From Synchiropus splendidus (taxonomy: Eukaryota; Chordata; Actinopteri; Syngnathiformes; Callionymidae): a stretch of 64,000 nt of DNA. The translations under genes and the position numbers were made by a program. Below the pieces are notes generated by a model. It ran no database searches. It saw only the letters and a list, made by a program, of their open reading frames with translations, and was not told the origin of the DNA. Within the stretch, counting starts at the first letter, position 1. Each line of letters opens with the position of its first letter. Of the stretch, positions 1-11,600 are shown one piece after another. The stretch spans positions 14,571,501-14,635,500 of the forward strand of contig NC_071345.1 of assembly GCF_027744825.2 (NCBI RefSeq), written 5' to 3'.

Positions 1-753
1 TATTTTTGTCCTTAAAATAAAGAAATAAAGTTACATGAATGTGTCTGACTTTATTTCTATTTTTTATTACTTTACAATTTCCGCTGGCAGTGTGTGTCTG
101 TGTCCACTGGAGTGCAGTAGTCGCCCACGACTTGTGAGAAATCCGCACAGGTCGGGGACAAAAGACTTCGCAGCAGAAGTGGTAGGCTCTGACTGTATAG
201 GCTGCAAAATATGTTGTTTCTCAACCAGTTTTTAAAGCCGGCTGCCTCACAGTTGAACTTCCCATCCCTCTGCGCACCCAACAGCGTATCCTGCCCGAGA
301 CAGTTCATGACCATGACCATCAACTTATGTGTGTATTAGGCCTGTTTTCATGTTTGGTTTAGCATCTAGAATACTAACATCTGTTGATTTATTCTTGCCA
401 GTCAAACGGACTAAGGTACCCCTCCTCAGACGCTGGGACTTCTTCCGTAGCCAATATCCCGGACCAAGCATTATCGAACTGGCCGTGTTAAAAGCTCTAT
501 CGTCTGCTCCTTGATATACTTCCTCTGGCCTGCCGAGCACGTTCTGCTCCATGCAGCAATATTTCCTCCTGCAAAAATCTATACCCTGCAATTGCTTGCT
601 CCAACTCTTTTCCGAAGCATTGGACAGTTCCTCTCATCCATCTTGTGTTGGTCATTTGGTGCATTGTATGAAGTGAGCTTGGTCATATTTTCAACTTGTA
701 CATTTTACTGCTGGTGGCGCAGACCTCTCTTGTTCTCAGTTTTGTACCATCCT
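1..753. other. Intergenic sequence, no gene recognised
   Basis: Open frames on both strands overlap here (an 88-codon frame on the minus strand at 325-591 and a 97-codon frame on the plus strand at 511-804), but none resembles a known family or has splice context. The moderate GC content and the neighbouring transposon remnant suggest part of this may be old mobile-element sequence. I cannot name it. Confidence 0.4.
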
Positions 754-1165
754 CTGATTGATCGATTACAGATCATGATCGGCCAATTTCAGCGTGATCG
801 GTGAATACTGATCACTACCTGCCACTGCCGATCACAACAACTGATCACGTGTGACAGCCGGCGGAGCATCACTGTTTATGTTGTGTCCGCTCCTCCCTGC
901 TCACTGCTCACTACGCAGCAGCACATCTGCTGTGAAGGTTCTTTCAATCTGTAATGCAAAGTTTGCATCCTGCAGCACATGCACGGAAAAATACCGCGCA
1001 GGGAAACGCCTTCAAATTAAAGATTTAAAGCTCCAGCACTTGACGGAGCACGAAGAGTTTTCCGGGCTCATGAACGTGAGACCGCTGGTTCCTCAGCTGC
1101 AGGCTGTTAGTGCAGCTAGCAACACCCGCCGCACTGAACGTGACATTCGGAATAATAAGAAATAA
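754..1165 (+). mobile_element. Probable decayed hAT-like DNA transposon with BED-finger-like fragment
   Basis: Seven GATC tetranucleotides fall between 760 and 846, several within the words GATCGG or GATCAC; repetitive GATC-rich ends of this look are seen in fish hAT-type elements. The frame that follows (851-1165, 104 codons) contains two pairs of closely placed cysteines and then a leucine/histidine stretch ending HLTEHEEF. This spacing resembles the C-x2-C ... H-x3-5-H pattern of a zf-BED domain at the N terminus of hAT transposases. No dimerisation or catalytic region follows, so at most the 5' part of an element survives. The family assignment is inference; chance resemblance is possible. 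Confidence 0.4.
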
Positions 1166-3330
1166 TAGTTAATTTCACAGAGCTAGATGAGCAGCCTTTG
1201 TCAGGTGTCGTTTACGCGGTGACGGAAATGGAAACGACCAGATCTCTTGCTGTTTTGGAGTCAGGTGCAGCATTCGTTTGCCACCTGAATCTGAAACTTT
1301 TGAAAACATCCGGAGTAGAAACTGTCATAAATGCAGCGCTCTCTGTCACAGAGTCCCACTACAGTATGTAAATATTTCACGGACAGCACAGTCTCTAAGC
1401 ACCCACCTGCGACATCTTACATCAAATTAAACGTTTTTCATTTGGTCCTTTTGACTGAATAGTTGCTGCATTCAGCAAGGTTTTTATGTTTTTGCCACCT
1501 TGAAGATGTATATAAAAACGTGTCTGAATTGAAATGATTTAAAGTACATTTTTTCACATCATGTACATGGGCAGTCTCATCATTTTGATGACAAATTCAT
1601 TGTCAATCCACGTGAATCCTAATAAGAAATTATGTCATTCTAAAATTCGTGCTGACCACGGGAAGAACAAAGGCCATGCACAGGTCCAGAGAGCTGTGGG
1701 TGCTGTGAGGGTATGTCTCTAATATAGTGCTAACCATGGCACTGCATTGAATGCTATGGTACTGTATGAAATGGTATGGTGTGGTTTGGACCAGAATGGC
1801 ATTGCTTCCCACGTTACGTTACGTTACGTTACGTTACGTTACGGTATGATTTGGTAAGGTAGGGTATCCCATGTCATGCCATGTCAGGCCATACCATGCT
1901 GTGGCTTGGTGTTAGACAATGTAACAGTGTGATATTGTGTCATTCGCTATGGGTTCATGAATGTAGATGAATAGCTACATGGCGGGATACAGCTTTCCCA
2001 TACACTCACCGTCTTACATTTGAATAGAAGCCAGTATGCATTTTAGCACTTAGCGTGTTCGGAAGCTGTGACTCAGAGGTGCAACTAATCACACAACTGA
2101 ATCATGAATCAATAAATTGTGTGTAGATGTGGAAGTGCGGTTAGGACGAAGCATAGATATCGGCCAAGCACATTATTTTCATCAAATATTATTGGCCTAT
2201 GTCACTTTTGCAGTGGCTAGATAATGTCAGTTTTGAGTCAGAGTTTGGTAGGATGTCACATTATCAGCTCCTCTATTAACAAGACGACATGGTGGAGTAC
2301 AGTGAGGAAATTCACCTATGCGGTTCAGCACAGTATGTAGTGTCTTCTTGCTCAGTCTTCTTGCTCATGTAACCAAAATTTATGACATGGACTATGGTGG
2401 CGCTTGTCACAGTACATTATCATTTGAAACAATGTGTGGCACCCGACAGTTTGTCTCAAAGTTCTGACATGTTTTTGGACGTATGACTGGTAAATCAACG
2501 CCACATTTTGCCGATTGCATCCCCAATCCCCAGACCAGAATTAAGCAGCAGAAAATAACTTCATGTTATCCGCCCTTCAGTGGGTCATGACAGCAAGTAG
2601 CAGCAATCTTTGTATCCAAGCAGCATGACAGGCAGGAGACGTGTTCAGGCCGAAGAACACAGCAGGGCTGCTGAATATGTCAAACTAGCCACCGCAGAAC
2701 AACTTCCACTTTGTGAGTTCATGGCTAGCCCTCGACAGAAAACCACTTTTTCCTTTCGCACCACCACCACTGTCTCTCGCACATTCAGTCCCATAACGTT
2801 TCATAAACAGCCCCTTCGTCCTCTGAATCGCCTTATTCTAAACATCCACTGTGCACTTGATGTATATGGATTCTGTTGTGTAACGTGTAACTGCTGAACA
2901 CGCACACAAAACTTTTTTTTCCAGTTGACTGAAACTCTGAACCCTGCATCAGCTCAAGCACATGCATGCGCCCACAAACACACTGCACACTAATAAATAT
3001 GTCTATGCCCAGATGCACAACTGTAATTGGCAACTGTGGCTCCCTGCTGTTAAGATATTTTTAATACACACACACACTCACATCCACACACACACACACG
3101 TGTGGACAGCCACAGCAACCACACTGGCAGCTCCTCCCAGTGAAACCACCAGGCATCCTTTCTAAATACAGTGACGCGGTGGTTCAGTGGGAAGCACAAC
3201 CTCACCCTCTAAAAACATCAACAACCGGTTTCCATCTCCTGCAGTGTTTCCCTTGGATGAGTTCACTGGCCATCGAGTGTGTCAATGAATCACCCTTGAC
3301 ACAGCTCCACTTCCCGACATGTACTGCGAC
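1166..3330. other. Intergenic sequence with small repeats
   Basis: No supported gene. It contains the pentanucleotide repeat at 1811-1843 flanked by loosely repetitive ATGGTAT-like words (about 1720-1905), a 13-nt tandem duplication (TCTTCTTGCTCA-type) near 2342-2369, and interrupted CA runs at about 3065-3100. Near 3171-3206 a short stretch (GCGGTGGTTCAGTGG) resembles the head of a widespread fish dispersed repeat, but the rest of that repeat is absent. Confidence 0.4.
1811..1843. repeat. (ACGTT)n microsatellite
   Basis: Six perfect copies of ACGTT followed by a partial seventh. Each copy carries one CpG, so the tract has unusual CpG density for its surroundings. Confidence 0.95.
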
Positions 3331-3560
3331 ACTCTGCGTGTGACGTCAGACAGCAGGACAGGACATGGAGCGCTTCACTTCCTGTTCATCGGGAGCCTGT
3401 TTTACCCTCAAATGTTGAACTTAGCGCGACTGTAATTATCTCTGATGTGATGCGCGACGCGCCCCGAGCTACGTGAGGATGGAGCTGCAATATGTGCAAG
3501 TTCCTAATGAGAAAGTCACCAAGGAGACGGCACGGCTGCAGTTCACCTTCAGTTAATGAT
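3330..3560. promoter_or_regulatory. Candidate regulatory patch with full CRE
   Basis: A perfect cAMP-response element palindrome (TGACGTCA) lies at 3341-3348. It is followed by an ETS-type CACTTCCTG word near 3376 and a local cluster of CpGs (GCGCGACG, CGCGAC, CACGTGAGG-like words) up to 3480. The patch is non-repetitive and lacks an open frame of note. It could be an enhancer, a promoter of an unannotated transcript, or coincidence. Confidence 0.25.
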
Positions 3561-4243
3561 GACTGGACAAACTGGGGTCAATTTACTTTGGACTAATGAA
3601 ACATACTGCTATTTTTAAATCGAGTTATTATTCATTCATTCGTTGTGAAGTTGTGTTGGCTAGTGAAGAGGACGACCCTTCCATGACTTCAGGATTCCTC
3701 TGTCAAGGATGGTGTCACACCAGTGGAATGGAACTCCTCCTTAAAACAGCTGCTCTTCTCCACAGCTCATCTCGCGAGGAGACCTATGCTACTGTACCTG
3801 CTGGACCACATCATGACTCCATGTGAGATGAAAATCAATTTCATGTAAAAGTACGTCTCAAAGTGTCAATTATTTAATTTTAAATCCAATGTTAATTACT
3901 TTAATGCAGTTTATGTTAAATAGATATAAATAAAATAAAAGCAGAATCATGACAGTTTAGTGCGCGTAGTACATTACAGCATTCGAAAAATGGAGAGATA
4001 TTGGATAGACAATAATTTAAATAAAACGGGAAATCATGTAGCAATTGATGAAAATTAAAAAAAAAAAAATATATATATATATATAGTTAAAATATAAAGT
4101 CAATGTTTTGATTGATAAAATAACTAAAGGAAAACCGTGTTCAAAATTCCTAAAGTTTGGCTTCTGATTTTATTGTATCAATTATGTATTTGTTTTGTGT
4201 GTGTATAAAAAATATCAGCATCAATAAATAATGCTGTAAAAAT

Positions 4244-4286
<43 letters not shown>
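4244..4286. repeat. Compound (AT)n(GT)n microsatellite
   Basis: About seven AT units (4244-4258) pass directly into about fourteen GT units. A smaller AT run sits at 4069-4085. Confidence 0.95.
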
Positions 4287-5000
4287 CTGTGTTTAATCAA
4301 AGGTGCAGTGTCAGCAGAAAACAAAAGCACTAGACATCGCGGCAGTAATAATCAATAATAACCCTGCAAATGAATGTAATGGCAATGCAAAACTCCAATA
4401 AGCTTTGTGAATTTAGTTTGTTATGGTGAGGAATATCAAAAGATTTGTGGCGACTCGTGACCACTTCCTGTGTGTTGGTTGAATCTGCAAGTGTTTACAT
4501 TGTTGGCAGCACAGGTGGGACTGCATCACGAGGCCTTTCGTGGGCTCTGCCCTTCAGTGGACCCTCTCACAAGGGGTTGCAACTGGGGACCCTCTTCTCC
4601 AGCTGAAGAGTCTTCTCTCATCAGGTCTAAAAACTTCCTAATCATAATCATAATCCTAATAATCTTCCCAGAGCCAGAGGAGCTAGCGACTGACCAATCG
4701 GTTTGAAGTGGACTTTCATTTTACGATATTTATATTTCCCTTTAATATTATAATTCGCTGTCGTTCGCCGGTTTTTTAATTCAGCCTGGCATTGTCCAGC
4801 TCTCCGGATGGGCCTTCTGTCTTTCAGCAAGCATTTACTAGCCTCACTAGTTAAGAGAGACAGAGGGAGGGAGGAGGAGATGGGTGAGCGGCGAGCGAGG
4901 GAGAGAGGCAGCGTTGGATGTATCAAACAGCAGCCCCCTGCTGAGCTGGGAATGGAAAAGCTGCTGGCACCAACATGAATATTTCAGCAGATAGCAAGAA

Positions 5001-5130
5001 CTCTCTGTACCTCTGTCTCTCTCTCTCTCTCTCTCCCTCTTTCTATCTCAGTCTGTCACTCGCTCTCTCTCTCTCACCTTTCCATCTTTCCACTTCCCTC
5101 CCTCTTAACCCACCCTCCCCCCACCCAGCA
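5001..5130. repeat. Polypyrimidine (CT-rich) low-complexity tract
   Basis: Dominated by CTCT runs, the longest at about 5015-5034, with few purines. Such tracts create false reading frames made of S and L on one strand and R and E on the other, which explains the open frames seen here. Confidence 0.85.
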
Positions 5131-5339
5131 TCTCTGCCGTGTGGAGTGGACAGTGATAATGAAGGGTGTGAATGAGATGGGGAGACAGACCGACAGACGC
5201 TATGCGAATGTGAGTCTGTGGGAGAGTGGAAAGCCCCAGTTTGGCTTCTTCTCAAACTCTACTACCCCCCCGCTCCACCCCTCCCAGCAGCCACTTGTGA
5301 TGGTCTGGCCCGCGGTAGTTAGACAATAAAAACAAGGAA

Positions 5340-6160
5340 TTGAGCAAAACAAATATTAGCAAGAACAGAGCTCCTCAGGAGACCTTGATGGATTAACGCG
5401 ACAACTTTTCTGTGGAGAAAAAAAGAAAAGCAACACCCTATTTTCTATGGCTGAATTTTTAATGACCTCATCATGCCTTCAATTAAAAGTCTGCAAAAAC
5501 TGCGGCGCGAGTGTTATCATTGATCAACACAATTCCCTTGTTAGGTGATAACCAGCGCTCCTAATAACTGCACGCAGCACAGAAACAATCTGAATTCAGC
5601 GCACACAACAAAGATGAGCTGTTGCCTCAAGGAGTTGTCTGATCTGAATTTGTTTTGTTTTTTAGCACTAAAACACCACCAGGAAAAAAAAATAGAGAAG
5701 AAACTCTTGTGTACGTTTTGCCTGGAAAGTGCACGATTCCGCTCAGTCAAAAATCCACTTGAGAGCAAATGGGTTTATTAGAACGAAATCACGCTTGATC
5801 TAAGAAGCTCTATCTGGCTGGCGTCTTTAAATTCACACCCAAAATATAGGGAGCTCTAACAGGTTGCCAGCATTGTTTCATCTGAAGGAGAGTTGGGAAT
5901 TGAACGTTTAGGAAGTTGCTGCCATTGTTCTCTCAGTGTGATAAGCCTTCAGCCAACACAGGCATGTAAACAATGCTCTTTGTGATAAGCCGAGAGAATG
6001 AATCACAGCATTAAAATGTTTTTTTTTTTCCGTGACGACATATTTGGAATCAGGAGAGGAACAAATGCTTTTATTTGGAAGACAATACTATGTTTATTAT
6101 GGATCATTTGTGTGTTGTTCGCTTCAATAGATTGCCATTCTCGCTACGTTCATTAGCATT
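5340..6160. promoter_or_regulatory. Candidate conserved non-coding element / enhancer
   Basis: Non-repetitive, moderate-GC sequence with a concentration of developmental-factor-like words. SOX-type CATTGTT cores occur at 5871-5877 and 5923-5929. Two copies of TGATAAGCC (GATA-like) lie at 5939-5947 and 5983-5991. Between them TGTAAACAA (forkhead-like) at 5965-5973 overlaps ACAATG (SOX) and runs into CTCTTTGTG, close to a TCF/LEF core. Frames at 5541-5781 are open on both strands but unremarkable. Conservation is not testable here; the call rests on motif clustering only. Confidence 0.3.
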
Positions 6161-8535
6161 TTAACAGCAAGAAATGACCAAACATGAACCTCTCTTTGAT
6201 GCGTGAGGAGTTCAAGTCTTGGATGTGCAACTTGAAATCCTCGGTGACAGAGATTTATCTTGTCGCCTGAAAACATAACAGGAAAAGACAAGTTTAGTTA
6301 CGAGGAAAATAATTCTTTATAATCAAAGCTGCTTGGAGAGAAAAAGGTCTACGGCAACTTTACTTGGGCGATGTGGTTCGGTAATTATACGCGCAAATAA
6401 AGTCAGCACTTCCTCGACAAGCTGCGGCCTAACACAGAGCACATGTAGACAGGGAACTTCTCTCACACACTCACACCTACAGGCAGAACATACACACAAA
6501 ATACAAGACTTTTTAAACAGTATTTCCCACAGTGATAGAGCAAACCAGATCATTATTTTTTATCCACTCTGCACAATGTTGTGTGAGTTAAAAACCACCC
6601 TTTAAGAGGAAGTGAGCTGGTAAAACTTAGCTGATGTGTTACAAAACAGTGAAGAATATAACTTAAATGTGATTCAAACTTTGGTCACATAGAACAGCAA
6701 TTCAAATAGTTGCTTATACTTGTGACTGGGAAAATATATCACAATATGTGAACTACGTATTCATATATGTCCTCGCAGCATTTTAGTCGTCATACTGATT
6801 GTGTTGTGTCAACCCAGGAATGGTGGAGGTGAACAACTCAAGGCACCTGGGGCCACATATGGCCCATAAGAAAACACCTCGAAAGTTGTAGAATCTTGAC
6901 GTGCAGTAATTATATTTCATCTTCCCTGTTCAACAGGTGGTTTTCTCACAAACAAAGTTCCGTCTGTTTGGATTAGTCTTGTAAGCAGACGATGCAGTTT
7001 CAGTTAGTCATCGTTTTATGAACTGATTTACAATTCTTCTATATTTTTTTTATAATAATAACCTTGGTCCAAAGTGGAATGTTGTTGCAGGACACTATCA
7101 TGAGGACAGTGAACTACTGCAGTACCATTATGTTGCCATTGGGGACTTGAGTCTATCACAGCTCCGTCGGGCAAGAGGTGGTGTATAATTCAAATACACT
7201 CCTTTTCCTGGACGCAAACTCCTACTCAATAAAATGTTCTTTGCTGTATTTTCATTGCTTGCACACACTGCCCAAATTCTTGGATACAATTCAAATATAC
7301 ATGAGGTGATCAATAAATTCTTATTTGGCTATTGACTTCTCGCAGTGGAGTATTTCTAACACACGCTCAAAAACAACGCTGAGTTGAGTGACGGCCCACC
7401 AGTCGCTCGCTTCTCCCGCCGCAGATGTATCATTATCATCATCATCATCATCAAAACGTCCAGAGTTTCCTCGCCGCAGGTTCAGAGCCGAGACCCAATC
7501 ATAATAATAACTACTGCTAAATTTGACTCTGTAATTTTGTGTGTGTGCAAATGTGTTTGTGTGTTTAATGGTCTGCTCAGTGTTTCATGGTGGTAAATTG
7601 TTTGTTCTGTCTCATCTAACACACCGTTGGATACCAGAGTCTGCTGCACACTGATAACACACACACACACGCATCATATCCAGTCTTTTACGTAATCGTT
7701 CTCCAGCACCCTCACACACGCACATGCACTGCCTATCTTTCCCAATTTTCCTACAAATGTGTTGCAGAGTGGCGAGCGATAAAATGCAGGATAAGATCTG
7801 AACTATAAATATGACGAATGGAGAGAATGGCTTTGCACTTTAAGTGCTATTATTACAATGTTGCATTCATGAGCTTTCAGTCTCAGTCTGATTTACATTC
7901 ATCGGGCCAAGATTTGACTTTTCATTGAACAATTGCAGTCACACTGAGAAGTTAGAAATGACAATCATTCTGCAAGCCTGTGTGTCGATGCTTGTGTGTG
8001 TGTGTTACCTCCAGGTGGTAATTCTGGCCTGCTGCTCATCTAAAGGCCATCGCTGCAGGCCATCAGCCCACTGCGCACTCCTGCAAATGTCACCCATAAG
8101 TGTGTGTGTGTGTGCATGTGTGTGCGTGCCAGGGCTTACAAGTGTGTCTTGTTTGTTAGTAAGGGACCATCATTGCTTGACCTCGAGGTACAACCCTTTT
8201 AAAACTCAATATGCTACACAGAAATTTGGAACTTTTCACTGGCTAAAGAGGAGACAACTTTCTGGACACCGCTTTGTCGCTTGTTACTGCACTTGACATG
8301 TACGTTAACTGAAGATAGTGTCACAATAGACAGTTTCCAGGTCTAATACTGCAGCCAAAGATAAAGCAGCTAATTCATGACTTTTTTTTTAGCAAAATCT
8401 TGGTGAACATGTAAACTGTGATTTCGTTCTCCATACTAACTCGAGGCAGCAACTCGACTGTGTCGATTTAATGTCAAGATTGTGGACATACTGCAATCAT
8501 CCTCTTAGGTACCAAAGTTGTGTCCACAAACACAC
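6161..8535. other. Intergenic sequence, no gene recognised
   Basis: Contains a short (ATC)n tract at 7429-7453 and scattered GT runs. At about 6835-6870 the words GGGGCCACATATGGCCCATAAG resemble the end of the fish repeat also seen at 8536 and 24986. Frames of 60-90 codons on both strands have no recognisable product. Confidence 0.4.
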
Positions 8536-8600
8536 AGCCCGGGGTCCAAATTAGGCCCCCCAAGTCATTTCATTTGGCCCGCCAGAGCTTTTGATAGACA
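8536..8600. mobile_element. Fragment of a GGCCC-rich fish DNA-transposon end
   Basis: The words AGCCCGGGGTCCAAATTAGG, GTCATTTCATTTGGCCCGCC and AGAGCTTTTGA occur in the same order as in the element starting at 24986 (GGCCTCGGAGTCAAATC, GTTATTTTATGTGGCCC, AGAGCTTTGA). The two copies therefore support each other as one repeat family. The style matches hAT-type repeats common in fish; the family name is not certain. Confidence 0.5.
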
Positions 8601-11600
8601 TAGTTTCCATAGATTGTTAATATCCTACAAAATTACGGCGTTCAAGCACTGTTTTCTGGCAACAATTCACATAGATACTGCCAAAAATGATGATGCACAT
8701 GGAAGAGAGTGTGATGAAAGATGGGAAAGTGGATGTAAATTTGGGTAAAAAAAAAATCACCATCTGTTAAGGTGAATGAGGAGCATTTATGATCTCGGAG
8801 GTTCTAGCCTTGATAAATTAATAGGGAGATAGACATTGCACTCAGTTGAGTGCAAATCTCTACCTTTGTCAGTGTTTTGCCTTTTTGTCTGAGACTCTAT
8901 TGACGGAATGGTGAGCTCATTCTGTACTTTAGTGAATGTTAATTATTTACATTTTCTGCATCAAAGGCAAACACTGAGGCCTTTTGTGTCAGCAAAATTA
9001 TTGGGAAATTGATCGACCAGAGAATCCATATTCAACTTGGAGCTGCATCAGACAATGAGTGCATGAGCTGCGGCATGTCTTGCTGCCAAATTTGTGGTGA
9101 CTACACCTGTAAGGCTTTTTAAGGTTAGAAAGTTGACATATTCAAGTTGAAATTCAGAATGAAATGAAAGCTATTGGTTTATTAGCACCAGAATTATACT
9201 CATCTTTGTAACAGGTCTTAACACTGTAATAACAACATAAGTATTTTTGTCACTGTGAACAGTAGGGTTTGGTGTTAATGTCAAATTGCATTCACTTGAG
9301 TTGGACAGTAGCATGGGCTGGTGGAAACAGTCAGCCATCCCATGTACGCGGCTCACATGCAGTGATGTAAACAAATTCACCAGGTTTAAAATCTGCAGCA
9401 AGTTTCGGAATAAAACATATTATATGTTATATATTGTTGTCCACCGTACCTGGTTTCTGAAGTCAAACAAAGGCAAAGGTAAAGTTCATTGAAGAAATTC
9501 TCCCTTGTGAAACAGCTTTAAAAGTTGTGGGTTTAAAAGCCAAAGAGCTGTGTTGTTGGTTATGTGGCCTGATGTGGTGTGTGGCATGCTGGGTAATGCT
9601 TGCTGACAATGACTCTCTAAAGACTTAAAAAGCTTCCTACTGACTGAATAGGAATTAGACTCCATTCAACTCATTGCCCGATCGGTCTGAACCCCTGAGT
9701 GTGTGTGTGAGTGAGTGGGAGAGTAGAAACCAGTATTGTATTGTCCTTTGAGAGATCAATGACATTCTCTTGCTTTCAATCCACAGATTATCTGTCTGCC
9801 CGGCTGTCTGAAAATCACGTCAACGCTTTTCATTATATGGTTTCGCTCATTTATACAACGTTTTCTGGTCCTTTATTGAAGATATATTTCACATAAGCTT
9901 TACATAGTGTACAAGAGCAAGTATTGGCTCTCTGACAAATATTTCTGGTTGATTTTAATTGTCTGCGAATACAAGGTTCACCTTTAGACCTTGGTCACAT
10001 TCAAACACCCCCTTGCGACTTTACTTAAATGAAAAATGAAACAAGAGCGTCTTCTTCGTCTCTTCAAGACGACCTGATGAGAGAAAGAGGGAATCTACAT
10101 GCTCCGTTCACAGGGCAGAAACTCAAGGGTGAACCCCCATCCTGTCATGTTTTTTTTTAACATTATTTTGTACTCAAGTGTGGTGTTTTTTTTCTGGCAA
10201 ATGTTCAATAAGTGACTGTTAAAGTTACTGACATGAGAGCAAAAATACATAGGCGAGGTCACGACCGCTGCTGCTGCGAACACATGTGTTCTGCTTCTGC
10301 CCTGAAGGTTCATATCAATGGAGCCCTCCCCCCCCCTTTTCTCTCCACCACAACTTGGTGATTTTAGTTACTGTTGGTGAAGAAATATGAAATTATTTTT
10401 ACTGAAGTTAAATTCCATCATTCTCATTCATAGAATTTAGAAAGCAGTAGTTGCGTGTATTGTTTATGTTTATGTACGTTTTTTTAAGTGAAGCATATTT
10501 TGCTAAACTTTGTGGATTAGATCAAAAATGTGTGCATAACAAAACACAAAAAAATGTCCAAGGTAATGTATGTTACAAAGGTATGTGCTGGCATTTTGTA
10601 ATCATTATACAAAATGCACAGTCAAAAGGAAACATGCCCAAATAGTGGTACAGGCAGCTGCCGATACGCCCGGAAATGCTGCTGATCGAGCTACGCACCA
10701 AGAAGCCAATAAGAATATTCGGGATCACTGGTATCTCATAGCTGCCAGGGATTTATAGTGGTATTGCCAGCAAACATAATATCATTTAGCAGTACTTTAA
10801 CCCAGCACAGAGCACACAGTCAGTCTCTGCCACCGCTGAAGTTGGAAACTTGTGACAGGTGTTTGTAATTGGTTTTTGGCCACGGTACAAATTAGTCATG
10901 TATTTTATGCATTCCAGAAATTGACCATTAATACCTGGATTCTGTCCCTGGACCCTGAGTTTCACACCTGTGCCACACACATTCTCACTTCTAAGGGAAA
11001 AAAATATAGTCGCGTATATCGTCACGTGGGATTCTGCGTGCCTGAGTGACACATTAATAAATCTTTCTCATTGCATTTTGATACACAAAGTGTTCAACCG
11101 AATAAAACATTTCTTCTCCAGTGGCATTTCCTGATGGCAGAGGGAACACCTCAGCAGACTTTCCAACTCTAAAGAAATAGTGACAGAGGTAAAGGTTAAG
11201 CCATGGAATGCCGCTGCTATAGGTGTGAAATCATGAAAAAAAAGTTGGTACCTGAGTCAGACTTGTGGTCACATTAAGTAAGCCACAACGATTGCTTGCA
11301 TCCTAACCCCGAACATTCTATTGCACCATGAAGAAATGCAACAGAAGAGGACTCAATTGAAACGCCTATAAATCAACATGCAACGCCAACTGATGACTCT
11401 GATGGACGTGGAAGTCCTCTTGACAAGCACCAACATGTGAAGAGTACGTTGTACACTGCTGACTAAGACCAATGTCTCAAGCCTTGTGATGAAGGGTCAG
11501 ATTTACTGAAGGTCTGTGTGAGCTGATACACAATGTTTGCCTCCCATAATGGTGCCAAATAGGGTGCTGCTTGCTCCTGGCTTCACGGTAATGTATTGTC

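Larger units (their letters stand above)
3561..5340. other. Intergenic, AT-rich then pyrimidine-rich
   Basis: No gene. The first part (about 3830-4480) is strongly AT-rich with two simple tracts; the part from about 5000 to 5130 is an almost continuous CT-rich run. A 76-codon frame at 3596-3826 and a 78-codon frame at 4470-4706 show no recognisable family. Confidence 0.4.
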
